Positions 17,233 through 25,103 of a stretch of DNA of 64,000 nucleotides are shown piece by piece. Under the pieces are notes generated by a model. It ran no database searches and was not told the DNA's origin. It saw only the letters and a list, made by a program, of their open reading frames with translations. Each line of letters begins with the position of its first letter. Positions within the stretch are counted from its first letter, which is position 1. The DNA comes from Halomarina litorea (GTDB taxonomy: Archaea > Halobacteriota > Halobacteria > Halobacteriales > Haloarculaceae), in the NCBI RefSeq assembly GCF_024227715.1, contig NZ_CP100448.1, forward strand, positions 1,943,655 through 2,007,654, in the 5' to 3' direction. The position numbers and the translations under genes were made by a program.

Positions 17233-17397
17233 TCACTCGCGACCCCGGCGAGCCTGGTACGACCGGTAGCTCATCGCCGACCCCTCCACGATGACCGTCT
17301 CGCGGCTGACCGCGGCGGTCTCGGGTTCGGTCGGTTCGTCGTCTATCACGTCGTCGTCCACCTCGCCGAACAGGTACGGACTGTCCTGATTCCTCAT
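17233..17397 (-). CDS. Small haloarchaeal protein, 54 residues
   Basis: The peptide begins MRNQDSPYLFGEVDDDVIDD, continues ETAAVSRETVIVEGSAMSY and ends QARRGRE: an acidic first half and a basic tail. The promoter-like AT-rich run lies immediately upstream (17398-17432). It is on the same strand as, and 36 bp downstream of, the HAD phosphatase gene, so the pair may be one operon. I believe similar short proteins exist in other haloarchaea but cannot verify this. Function unknown. Confidence 0.6.
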   Translation of the reverse strand: MRNQDSPYLFGEVDDDVIDDEPTEPETAAVSRETVIVEGSAMSYRSYQARRGRE

Positions 17398-17433
17398 ATC
17401 ACTGTGTCCGGCGTCCGTCTACTTAAACCTATG

Positions 17434-18261
17434 TCAGACGACACCGTGTAGCACGGTCGGGAGGTCGCCGAGTCCGTCGACCACGAAGTCGGGGTCGAGG
17501 TCTCCCTCGACGGGCGCGACGAGGCGGGGCGTCTCGCCGTCGAGGTCGACGTCCGTGCGCGTGGTCGTCCCCGAGAGGACGAGGACGGTGGTCATCCCGC
17601 CGCGCTTGCCGAGGGCGACGTCGGTGTCCGGGCGGTCACCGACGACGAGACACCGGTCGAGGGGGTGGCCGAGGCGTTCGCGTACGATGTCGAGCGTCTC
17701 TTCGGAGGGTTTGCCGAGGACGTGGTCGGGGGCGCGTTCGGCCACGGTGGCCACCGCGCGGGTGATGGCCCCCGACCCGGGCCGGTCGCGGCCGTCCTCG
17801 CCGGGGTAGGTGAGGTCGGGGTCGGTGCCGACGAAGGCGTCCGCGCCGTCCAGCGCCCACAGACCCTCGGTCAGGTCGTCGTAGTCGAAGTCGTAGGTGT
17901 GGGAGGTGACGACCACGTCCGCGGCGTCGGGGTCGTCGGTCGTCCGCACGTCCGCGTCGGCGACCATCTCGCGGAGGCCGTCGCTCCCGATGAGGAAGAC
18001 GTCGTCCGTCGCGTGGTGCTCCGCGAGGTACGTCGCGGTGAGCGACCCCGCCGAACAGACCTGCTCGGGTCGCACGTGGAGACCGAGCGACCCGAGGCGT
18101 TCGGCGTACGCCTCGGGCGAGCGGGTCGGGTTGTTGGTGACGAACAGGCAGTCGATTCCCCCGTCGCGGAGGGCCTCGACCCCCTCGCGCGCGCCGTCGA
18201 GCAGTCGTCCGCCCCGGTAGACCGTCCCGTCGAGGTCGACGACCGCACCGCGGATGTCCAT
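17434..18261 (-). CDS. HAD-IIA (NagD-like) phosphatase
   Basis: This 275-residue haloacid dehalogenase superfamily phosphatase has motif I DLDGTVY with nucleophile D9 and acid D11, motif II FVTNN, the lysine in GKPSEET, and motif IV GDRPDTDVALG. The type IIA cap lies between motifs II and III. Relatives dephosphorylate small metabolites such as 4-nitrophenyl phosphate, nucleotides or phosphoglycolate. No clue to the substrate is in the neighbourhood. Confidence 0.92.
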   Translation of the reverse strand: MDIRGAVVDLDGTVYRGGRLLDGAREGVEALRDGGIDCLFVTNNPTRSPEAYAERLGSLGLHVRPEQVCSAGSLTATYLAEHHATDDVFLIGSDGLREMVADADVRTTDDPDAADVVVTSHTYDFDYDDLTEGLWALDGADAFVGTDPDLTYPGEDGRDRPGSGAITRAVATVAERAPDHVLGKPSEETLDIVRERLGHPLDRCLVVGDRPDTDVALGKRGGMTTVLVLSGTTTRTDVDLDGETPRLVAPVEGDLDPDFVVDGLGDLPTVLHGVV

Positions 18262-18363
18262 GGCGTCACCACTCGCGGGGCGGTGTTAACCTCGCCGGGT
18301 GTGCCGTGGTGCGCCGCTGCTCGGTCGGGTCTCGAAGAAGAATCGAGCGTCGGAACGGCCGGT

Positions 18364-18507
18364 TTACAGGCCGCGCAGGCCGCCGGGCGTCGGGAAGTCG
18401 TACGTGTCCTCGGTCTCCGTCTCGGCGTCCTCGGCCTCGACTTCCTCCTCGACGTCGGTTTCGGCTGTCTCCGCTTCTTCCTGTTCGGGGGCGATGGTCT
18501 CGGGCAT
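18364..18507 (-). CDS. Small acidic protein, 47 residues
   Basis: The protein starts MPETIAPEQEEAETAET, is dominated by Glu/Asp/Thr/Ala, and ends YDFPTPGGLRGL. The terminal GLRGL looks like a conserved haloarchaeal tail. A TTAAGATGC element about 25-30 bp upstream (18531-18543) fits a promoter. The extended frame upstream is AT-rich and not protein-like. Function unknown; disordered. Confidence 0.6.
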   Translation of the reverse strand: MPETIAPEQEEAETAETDVEEEVEAEDAETETEDTYDFPTPGGLRGL

Positions 18508-18650
18508 GTCTATCCGGCGGTCGGGAGTGAAGCATCTTAAGGCCTTGCTACCACAACATAATATAGCACACTGTGTCTTGATGAGTATAAGGGTGTCAAT
18601 AGAGAACATGCAGTATTAGAGACACGACTGGTCGGTGCTGTCGAGTGTCA

Positions 18651-18669
18651 CGTGGCGTCGAGAGCCACG
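18651..18669 (-). terminator. Hairpin downstream of the MaoC-like gene
   Basis: CGTGGC-gtcgaga-GCCACG is a 6 bp inverted repeat about 105 bp after the stop of the gene at 18775. It may end that transcript; no U-run follows, so this is tentative. Confidence 0.3.
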
Positions 18670-18774
18670 AGACGGGGGCAGTCACGGGACGGTATTTGTC
18701 GGTAAACACAGTCTGCACTCGAGCGTCTCGCCCGGGCGGCCGAATGACCCGCGGACGACCGGCGGGGGAACTGA

Positions 18775-19170
18775 CTACTGCTTCCAGATGATCCCCGTCA
18801 CTTCGGCCGTGAGCACCGTCTCGTCGTCGCGTTCGCGCGCACACTCCACCGCCACCTCGATGTCGTAGCGGTCCTCGCGTTCCTCGACGGAGTCGGTGAC
18901 CCACTCGCAGTGGATGGTCTCGCCGGTGTAGACGGGCCGCCGGAAGTAGAACTCCATCGCCCGGGCGAGGACGCTCAGGTCCCCGCCGATTTTCGTCTGG
19001 AGACTCGCCGTGAGGAGACCCTGCACGACGAGTCGGCCCTCTTCGTCGGGTTCGGAGTGGATGGCCTGGTCGTCGCCGGTCACCTCGCTGAACTGCTCGA
19101 CGTCCCCGTGAGTGAACGTCCGCTCGTAGCGGTAGGTGTCGCCCTCCTGCGGGGGGTAGCTGGTGTCCAT
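18775..19170 (-). CDS. MaoC-like hotdog-fold dehydratase
   Basis: This 131-residue single hotdog domain has the MaoC/R-hydratase pattern: FTHGDVEQFSEVTGDDQAIHS, whose Asp and His form the hydratase pair, and GLLTASLQTKIGG. The family hydrates enoyl-CoA or handles related thioesters. Unusual is the IHSEP in place of the commoner NPLH.D motif, so activity is likely but not certain. It is upstream of nothing obvious; uridine kinase lies 63 bp further on the same strand. Confidence 0.82.
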   Translation of the reverse strand: MDTSYPPQEGDTYRYERTFTHGDVEQFSEVTGDDQAIHSEPDEEGRLVVQGLLTASLQTKIGGDLSVLARAMEFYFRRPVYTGETIHCEWVTDSVEEREDRYDIEVAVECARERDDETVLTAEVTGIIWKQ

Positions 19171-19233
19171 CGGACGGGACTCGTGGTGCGGGGAGAATAA
19201 CTGTCGGGGACCGGCCGGAGGGCGGTGGGGGAC

Positions 19234-19875
19234 TCAGGCCTCGAGGGTGCGCTCGCCGTTCTCGCGCACCTCGGCGTGAATCTTCTTGATGAGGAGGTCG
19301 ATAGCCGACCGGTTCAGCCCCTCCGGGATGATGACGTCGGCGTGTTTCTTCGTCGGTTCGATGAACTGCTCGTGCATCGGTTTGACGGTGCTCAGGTACT
19401 GGTCCATCACGCCCTCCAGTTCCCGGCCGCGCTCGATGACGTCGCGCTGGATGCGCCGGAGGATGCGGACGTCGGCGTCGGTCTGGACGTAAACGCAGAG
19501 GTCGAACAGGTCGCGCACGTCACTCTCGTACAGCGAGAGGATGCCCTCGACGATGATTATCGGCGTGGGTTCGACGGTCACCGTCTCCTCCTTCCGGTTG
19601 TGGGCGGTGAAGTCGTACTGGGGCATCTCCACCGAGTCACCGGCCACGAGCGAGGAGAGTTGCGCTGCGAGGAGGTCCCACTCGAACGCGGAGGGGTGGT
19701 CGTAGTTCACGTCCTCGCGCTCCGCCATGGGGAGATGCGAGAGGTCGCGGTAGTAGTTGTCGAGCGGAATCCGGGTGACGGCCTCGCCGACGGCCTCCTT
19801 CACCTCGCGTGCGACGGCCGTCTTGCCCGCCCCCGTCCCCCCCGCGATGCCGATGACGAACGAGGGTCTGGTCAT
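19234..19875 (-). CDS. udk: Uridine kinase
   Basis: This 213-residue P-loop kinase phosphorylates uridine or cytidine in pyrimidine salvage. Walker A is GGTGAGKT (12-19), followed by LDNYYRDLSHLP (substrate contacts), NYDHPSAFEWDLL, VEGILSLYE, and RRIQRDVIERGR in the lid. The start MTRPSFVIG is preferred; 107 upstream codons in frame are arginine- and serine-rich and non-coding. The length matches Udk. Confidence 0.94.
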   Translation of the reverse strand: MTRPSFVIGIAGGTGAGKTAVAREVKEAVGEAVTRIPLDNYYRDLSHLPMAEREDVNYDHPSAFEWDLLAAQLSSLVAGDSVEMPQYDFTAHNRKEETVTVEPTPIIIVEGILSLYESDVRDLFDLCVYVQTDADVRILRRIQRDVIERGRELEGVMDQYLSTVKPMHEQFIEPTKKHADVIIPEGLNRSAIDLLIKKIHAEVRENGERTLEA

Positions 19876-20301
19876 ACCCTGACCTTCCGGCGCGGACGCT
19901 TCAATCATACGGGTTCGGGTCGCCCCCGTGAATCGGCTCCACGGCATCGGAGCGACGGCGAGCCCGGACCACGACGGACTGGCCGGACGAACCACACGGC
20001 GCACGCTTCGGTCGGGTGCGAGCGACAGCGAGCGCCGACTGGATTCCCGTGCGAGGGACGAGCGACGCGGTGAGCGACCGGCGGGAGCGAGTCCCAAAGC
20101 GAGTCGGCCGGGGAGGGTGTGGCGCTCGATGAACCGAGTGGGAGGCGTCATCGAACGACTCCTGCGGCAGATGATTTCGTTTGACTCCGACTGCACCAGC
20201 CGTTAGACGCGTGCCGCGAGTGTGACACCATCGTTTCGTTCACGTGGCGGACGTATGGAATGTCCGATGGACCCTGCTCAGGATGTCGTGAGGACTATCG
20301 A
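19876..20301. other. Spacer rich in GAGCGA-type words
   Basis: This 426 bp region between udk and the MFS gene is made of repeated short words such as GAGCGACAGCGAG and GCGAGGGACGAGCGAC (19995-20100), a pattern common in non-coding haloarchaeal DNA. The right end (20180 onward) changes to AT-richer sequence and carries a truncated zinc-finger-like reading frame. Confidence 0.5.
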
Positions 20302-20358
20302 TCAGCTATCGAGTCGCTGTATGGCCCAGAACGCACACACTACCATGAGAACTGTAGC
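20182..20358 (+). pseudogene. Truncated zinc-finger-like coding remnant
   Basis: In one plus-strand frame the sequence reads CRECDTIVSFTWRTYGMSDG then PCSGCREDYRSAIESLYG and HYHENC. It carries two Cys-X2-Cys pairs (codons at 20212/20221 and 20275/20284) plus His-X-His and a final cysteine (20338-20353), as in small zinc proteins. There is no start codon before the first cysteine pair and a TGA lies at 20182. The right end overlaps the 3' end of the MFS gene on the other strand. It looks like the leftover end of a gene cut by insertion of the AT-richer segment. Confidence 0.35.
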
Positions 20359-21624
20359 ACCAGCCGCAAGCGCAAATCCGATTCTGTATCCAGTCTCCGT
20401 GTAGACACGCGCTCCGTTGATCGTTTCTCCCGTCCAGAATGCATCGAGCATGGCCCCGAACAGTACCGGAAAGACTGCCGCACCGAACCAGCCCATCGAG
20501 TTTATCGCTCCAATGGCAGTCCCAGCGGCGGCCGGATCGAACCGCTCTTTGATAACGGTGAATGTAAGCGCTCCACCACCACCCATGAACCGTGCGGTGA
20601 AGAACAGCGCCCCGACTACGAGGAGGTTTACAGTCCCGAACACGGCGAACATCACCCAAACGAAAGTGACGGTTATGACTGCACCGAGAACCAACGGCAT
20701 TCGCGTTTCCAACCGGTCCGAGACGACGCCAAAGACCATCGGCCCGAGCATCCAGCCAATTCCAGCGACGAGAATATAGGATGAGGCGACGGTGACAGTC
20801 AGACCATACGACTGCACGAGGTACGGGATTCCCCAGAGACCGAAGATAGTGAAATCCACACCGATTCCACAGAATAGGAACAGTCCGAGGAGCCACGTCA
20901 CGGGCGTCCGGAGGACGTGAGAGAGATTCGATTTGATGTCGGCACTGCTCTGGGTGGGGGCAGGCGGGACGCCATCGATTTGGGACAGTCCGGCATCCCT
21001 CGGAGTGTTACGAACCGCAGTATACACGAACATCGCGGTGAGCCCCCCGGCAACTCCGATTCCAAATATTGATTCGCGCCATCCGATTCGACTCACGGCC
21101 ATCGCCAACGGAGTCGTTGCGAGTATTCCACCCAGCGCACCGACGGTGAGCGTCAGCCCGGACAACGTCGCAAATGCGTTCGCTCGAAACCAGTTCGCAC
21201 AGAATCGGAGTACCGCCAGATACAGCACGCTTGCACCGAGTCCGATGAGTGCCCTCGCAGCGAATGCAACCGGAAACGTGGGACTGACAGCGAACACCAG
21301 TGCTCCGACACTCATGACGAGCGTGCCATAGACTGCCGTCTTTCGTGACCCGGCGTAATCGGTGATAATCCCCGCGGGAAGTTGGAGCGCCGCATAGAGA
21401 TAGAAAAACGACGAGTGGAGGAGTCCTAACTCAGTACCGGTCGTCGCGAACGACCGTACGAGGGCTTCCGCGAGTACGCCCATCGAGGTACGATGAAGCC
21501 CAACGAAGAGAAACGCGAGAGACAGGGCGGCCCACCCCACCCACCGACGGTAGTATGGGTCCGTCCACATCGCAGAGAGGGTCGATTGCACCCCCGACTG
21601 GACAGACGCTGAGTCCTCGCTCAT
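20302..21624 (-). CDS. Major facilitator superfamily transporter
   Basis: This 440-residue protein has twelve predicted membrane helices. The loop between helices 2 and 3 reads ITDYAGSRKTAVYGT, an MFS motif A variant, and GVVSDRLETRMPL is the equivalent in the second half. It resembles organic-anion/nitrate-type sugar-phosphate symporter families. Codon usage is much less GC-biased than in flanking genes (many A/T third positions), indicating recent acquisition. It overlaps the thioesterase stop by 4 bp (ATGA), so the two are cotranscribed. Substrate unknown; a carboxylic or aromatic acid is plausible given the partner. Confidence 0.87.
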   Translation of the reverse strand: MSEDSASVQSGVQSTLSAMWTDPYYRRWVGWAALSLAFLFVGLHRTSMGVLAEALVRSFATTGTELGLLHSSFFYLYAALQLPAGIITDYAGSRKTAVYGTLVMSVGALVFAVSPTFPVAFAARALIGLGASVLYLAVLRFCANWFRANAFATLSGLTLTVGALGGILATTPLAMAVSRIGWRESIFGIGVAGGLTAMFVYTAVRNTPRDAGLSQIDGVPPAPTQSSADIKSNLSHVLRTPVTWLLGLFLFCGIGVDFTIFGLWGIPYLVQSYGLTVTVASSYILVAGIGWMLGPMVFGVVSDRLETRMPLVLGAVITVTFVWVMFAVFGTVNLLVVGALFFTARFMGGGGALTFTVIKERFDPAAAGTAIGAINSMGWFGAAVFPVLFGAMLDAFWTGETINGARVYTETGYRIGFALAAGATVLMVVCAFWAIQRLDS

Positions 21625-22205
21625 CGGCCTGCAGCGGCTTCGCCTCGTAACGTCAGACAGACGCTCTGGAGGTGGGCGACGAGTTCCCCGTCCGGTCCGG
21701 TGACATCACACGTGACCAGCCCCACGGTTCGTCCTGCATCCATGACCTGTCCCGTCGCAGTGAGCGGCTGCTCCCAGACGGGCCGCCGGAACTTGACGTC
21801 CAATTCGAGTGTCGTGAACGATTCGTCGTCGTCGAGTCGACTCGCGTAGGCGGCCCCCATCGCCAAGTCACCAATGTCACAGAGAACACCACCGTGAAGC
21901 GTTCCCATCGGATTAGCGTGTTCTGGCCCAGGATCGAGCGTCACGACGGCTTCGCCGTCTCCGGCCGACTCCAATTGAAATCCGAGTAACTCTGCAATCG
22001 GTGGATTCGTCTCTAACGGGTTCGAGTCGGGGCCTGCCCCCTCATCGTGCCGGTCCGTATAGGCCCTGATGGAGTCTTGCATCTGTACATGACTCCTCGC
22101 GAGAGCCGCGAGCGTTTCCGCGACCGGGTCATCGCCATCTTCCAGTCGCTCGGCTACATCGATGGGGAGTTCTACTTCGAGGTTGCGGGTATCCGGGTCG
22201 TTCAC
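21621..22205 (-). CDS. PaaI-type hotdog thioesterase with N-terminal extension
   Basis: This 194-residue protein has a hotdog domain with HANPMGTLHGGVLCDIGDLA in its second half, the PaaI/4HBT acyl-CoA thioesterase signature (HGG). The GTG at 22205 is taken as the start because the 53 residues before the ATG at 22082 (ELPIDVAERLEDGDD and beyond) are protein-like and helical. If the ATG is used, the protein is 153 residues, closer to family norm. The gene leads a two-gene operon with the MFS transporter and diverges from a Bat-like regulator. Codon use matches the AT-richer island. Confidence 0.8.
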   Translation of the reverse strand: MNDPDTRNLEVELPIDVAERLEDGDDPVAETLAALARSHVQMQDSIRAYTDRHDEGAGPDSNPLETNPPIAELLGFQLESAGDGEAVVTLDPGPEHANPMGTLHGGVLCDIGDLAMGAAYASRLDDDESFTTLELDVKFRRPVWEQPLTATGQVMDAGRTVGLVTCDVTGPDGELVAHLQSVCLTLRGEAAAGR

Positions 22206-22245
22206 GCCACGCTGTTCGGCAGAGAACCCCGTGATTCTTTGTTCG

Positions 22246-22253
22246 CGTATACG
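22246..22253. promoter_or_regulatory. Palindromic TATA-like element between divergent genes
   Basis: CGTATACG is a perfect palindrome about midway between the GTG at 22205 and the ATG at 22321. It lies at a workable distance for a TATA box in both directions and may serve as a bidirectional core promoter or regulator site. Confidence 0.4.
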
Positions 22254-22320
22254 TAACAACCAGGCAGGAACCCCCTCAAACCTCCCGAAGTGATTTGGAG
22301 AGGCGAGGTATATGTTGTAT

Positions 22321-23061
22321 ATGCGCGAATTTGTTTTCGCAGCCCGATACGAACGAGGAGCTGATTCCCTCATGGACGTGTTCATCTCGTATCCAGATCT
22401 CGTCGGCCGTGCACTCCGGATTGCCGGATCGAGTGCAGGACTCTGGCGCGTCGACCGGTTAGTCGGGCCAGAAGACGCACTCAACGAAGTAGAGCGTGTG
22501 ATGACGGATCACTCGGTGTGCAACGAGTGTCTCGGGGAGCATCCCGGTTGCACTATCGAGGGGGAGTACGAGGTGGTCGCGGAGGGAGACGAAAGTCGGC
22601 TCGTCTACGCGTATACGTCCGGCGGGAGGTACTGCCACTCGATCCCCTTCTTCACAACCCAGACCGTCGGGAATGGGGCGCTGTTCGATGCACGACGGCG
22701 CGAGAACGTGTACGAGTGGCGGGTCCTACTCCCAGGTGAAACGAAGGGCGGTGAGATTTTCGACCAGCTACAGGACGGGCTCCCGAAGGGCGTCGATATC
22801 TCGCTGAGCCAAGTTGGGTCCCCGTCGGCCTGGCCGAGCGCAGATCTCTCACAGAAGAACCTCCCGTCCGACCAGCGGCGGGCCATCGAGGCAGCTGTCG
22901 AGTGCGGGTACTACGGAACTCCGCGAGAAGCATCGCTGGGTGACGTGGCTGCTGCACTCGACCTTCCGAAATCGACACTTCGGTACCGGCTCCGCAGAGC
23001 GGAGGAGTGGCTGACGAACACGGTATTCAGTGAAGCCACGCACGAGACAGACGAAGGATAA
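22321..23061 (+). CDS. Bat-like transcription regulator (HTH_10)
   Basis: This 246-residue haloarchaeal regulator starts MREFVFAARYERGAD, the usual N-terminus of this family, followed by an effector-sensing domain with cysteines in CNECLGEHPGC. The C-terminal HTH_10 domain is intact: RRAIEAAVECGYYGTPREAS, VAAALDLPKSTLRYRLRRAE. An ATG three codons upstream is less likely. It is transcribed away from the thioesterase-MFS operon, the standard position for a local regulator, and shares their AT-richer composition. Confidence 0.87.
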   Translation: MREFVFAARYERGADSLMDVFISYPDLVGRALRIAGSSAGLWRVDRLVGPEDALNEVERVMTDHSVCNECLGEHPGCTIEGEYEVVAEGDESRLVYAYTSGGRYCHSIPFFTTQTVGNGALFDARRRENVYEWRVLLPGETKGGEIFDQLQDGLPKGVDISLSQVGSPSAWPSADLSQKNLPSDQRRAIEAAVECGYYGTPREASLGDVAAALDLPKSTLRYRLRRAEEWLTNTVFSEATHETDEG

Positions 23062-23186
23062 TCCCGGGTGTCAGAGTCGATCGGTGTTGTAGTTGTATGA
23101 ACCGCCAGAGAAAATCCCCGTACCGATCGGTTCCTATATCGCCTACAGCAATCGATCTGCTTTTTCCATAGTCTCGTCGAGAACAG

Positions 23187-23213
23187 TGCTGCATTCGCAC
23201 TCTGTATGCAGCA
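23187..23213. terminator. Hairpin between convergent genes
   Basis: TGCTGCAT and ATGCAGCA form a perfect 8 bp stem with an 11 nt loop, about 125 bp after the regulator stop codon and before the stop of the convergent hydrolase gene. It could end either transcript. Confidence 0.4.
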
Positions 23214-23318
23214 CGCTGAAACTGACAGAACAGCAAGTGGTTGTTCTTCTGTCTGATAGACTCACGCTCTCCGTCTCTCAGTCCGGTCCCCAGGGTTCAC
23301 ACGGCCACGAACCCACAC

Positions 23319-24506
23319 TCACAACATCCCGTCGAGCCAGTCGTAGATCGTATCGACCGCGAGTCGCAGGTTTCCCACCTGACAGTGTTCGCCCGCGCCC
23401 TCTTCCGTCTCGAACACCCGCACAGTCGTCGGCCCACCCAGCAGGTCCGCGAACTCGCGGGCCATCCCCACCGGGACGAAGTGGTCGTCCTCGCCCGCGA
23501 GCACCAGCGTGGGGCAGGTCACCGCTCCCGCCACGTCGACCAGCGAATACTCGCGCAAGACCCGCTGGAGTTCTGCCGCCGAGTCGACGCCGAACACCCA
23601 CCGCGAGTTCGTCATGAGCCAGCGCGCCTCGACGCTGGAGCGCGTGGCGAGCCCCGCGAACGCGTTCACCACCGCGTCGGGGACGGACAGGAGCGCGCGG
23701 GCGAGCCACGGCGTCTCGAACGCCGAGGCACCCCAGAGGTCGTGCATGTGGTCGAAGGCGACGCAAGCGGCGATTCGGTCGTCGAACGCCGCGGCGCGGG
23801 GGGCGTAGTAGCCGCCGAAGCTGACGCCGAGGAGGGCGAGACGCTCCGAATCGACACCGTCCTCGACGTCGAGGACGTCGAGGACCGGTCCCACGACGTA
23901 CTCCCAGTCGGGGCGGGCGGTCAGCCCCTCGTACCGGAGCGGCGCGCCCTGTCCCGGCCCCTCGAACAGGCAGACGGCGTACCCCCGAGCGAGCGCCTCG
24001 GGCACGCCACAGAGGAAGTACAGCTCCTCGCCCAGCGAGTCGAACCCGCCGAGGCAGACGACAGTGGGTCGGGGACCGTCGCGTCCCGGCGGGGTGAGCA
24101 GGTAGCCCGGAAGGGTGGTGTCCTCGTACGGGACCTGCAGGGTTCGGACCGCCACGTCGGACAGGTCGAGTGCGGCGCGGAACGCCTCGCGGGAGCGTTC
24201 GTAGGTCGGCAGGCGTCGCGGATCGTCCGGCGCGAGGAAGAACTCCGCCGTCCGGTAGTAGGTGTGCGCGCGCAGGAGAGCGCTCCGGGCGGTCCGGCCG
24301 TGATTCCCCTCACGGGCGGTCGCGGCGGCCTCCTCGACCCGTCGGGCAGTCTGCCCCCACTCGCGGTGCCACGCCTCGGTGTCACCCTCCGGGATTCGCT
24401 CGGCGGTGACGAGCACCTCGCCGGGTTCGGCCCCGCCGAAGGTGGTCGCCGAGAGCGCCCGGAGCGTCTGGTAGTCGAAGGCCCTCCCCTCGAAGTGGAC
24501 GCGCAT
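23319..24506 (-). CDS. Alpha/beta hydrolase, FrsA/dienelactone-hydrolase-like
   Basis: This 395-residue protein has a helical N-terminal cap (about 1-140) and a C-terminal alpha/beta hydrolase domain. The nucleophile elbow is GVSFGG (near residue 228), the acid is in VLAGEDDHFVP, and the histidine in GAGEHCQVG. The two-part architecture resembles the 2,6-dihydroxypseudooxynicotine hydrolase/FrsA group that cleaves C-C or ester bonds. The substrate is unknown. The gene returns to the GC-rich codon use of the host chromosome, marking the right edge of the AT-richer island. Confidence 0.85.
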   Translation of the reverse strand: MRVHFEGRAFDYQTLRALSATTFGGAEPGEVLVTAERIPEGDTEAWHREWGQTARRVEEAAATAREGNHGRTARSALLRAHTYYRTAEFFLAPDDPRRLPTYERSREAFRAALDLSDVAVRTLQVPYEDTTLPGYLLTPPGRDGPRPTVVCLGGFDSLGEELYFLCGVPEALARGYAVCLFEGPGQGAPLRYEGLTARPDWEYVVGPVLDVLDVEDGVDSERLALLGVSFGGYYAPRAAAFDDRIAACVAFDHMHDLWGASAFETPWLARALLSVPDAVVNAFAGLATRSSVEARWLMTNSRWVFGVDSAAELQRVLREYSLVDVAGAVTCPTLVLAGEDDHFVPVGMAREFADLLGGPTTVRVFETEEGAGEHCQVGNLRLAVDTIYDWLDGML

Positions 24507-24623
24507 GTGGTCGGAACGGGTGCACGGGGCGAAAGCTTACCGTCCGGACCCGACCGCGTGACGTTCTCGGAGCGCTGCAGAAACCGTTAATCCCGGAAAC
24601 GCCCTCCCGTCAGGTGAACAGCC

Positions 24624-25025
24624 ATGTCCGGAGTCGCCACACAGTCGAACGTCGAACGCGCGGAGGCGCTCTACCGCGCGTTCGCGAGGGGGAACTTCGA
24701 GTCGGTCACCGAGGGGATGACCGAGGACGTCACCTGGATCGAGGCGGAGGGGGCGCCCTACGGCGGGACGTACATCGGACCGGAGTCCGTCGTCGACCAC
24801 GTCTTCACGCCGCTCGCCGAGGACTGGACCGAGTTCCACGTCGTCACCGAGCGGTTCGTCGACGGCGGCGACGTCGTCGTCGTCACGGGGACGTACAGGG
24901 GGACCCACGCGACGACGGACAGGCGCTTCGAGGCGCCCTTCGCCCACGTCCTGACGATGAGAGACGGGAAGCTCGCCCGCTTCGAGCAGTACACCGACAC
25001 CTACCTCGTCCGGCAGGCGGTCTGA
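24624..25025 (+). CDS. SnoaL-like/NTF2-fold protein
   Basis: This 133-residue cone-shaped alpha+beta protein has the NTF2 pattern: EALYRAFARGNFESV, then TWIEAEGAPYGGTYIG, a mid WTEFHVVTERFVDGG, and C-terminal GKLARFEQYTDTYLV. Relatives are ketosteroid-isomerase-like cyclases or small-molecule binding domains. It diverges from the hydrolase and lies 78 bp before aroA. No catalytic pair is clearly assignable. Confidence 0.8.
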   Translation: MSGVATQSNVERAEALYRAFARGNFESVTEGMTEDVTWIEAEGAPYGGTYIGPESVVDHVFTPLAEDWTEFHVVTERFVDGGDVVVVTGTYRGTHATTDRRFEAPFAHVLTMRDGKLARFEQYTDTYLVRQAV

Positions 25026-25103
25026 CCGCCGACGGGTCCCTCGTAGCAGGCCAACGCTGCGCCGTCCGGAACCCTGATTGCCGGCCCCTCCGGAGGCCGT
25101 CGC

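Noticed and set aside
19876-20196. N-terminal extension of uridine kinase
   Set aside because: The extra residues are arginine/serine repeats from GAGCGA-type non-coding DNA; the kinase domain begins cleanly at 19875.
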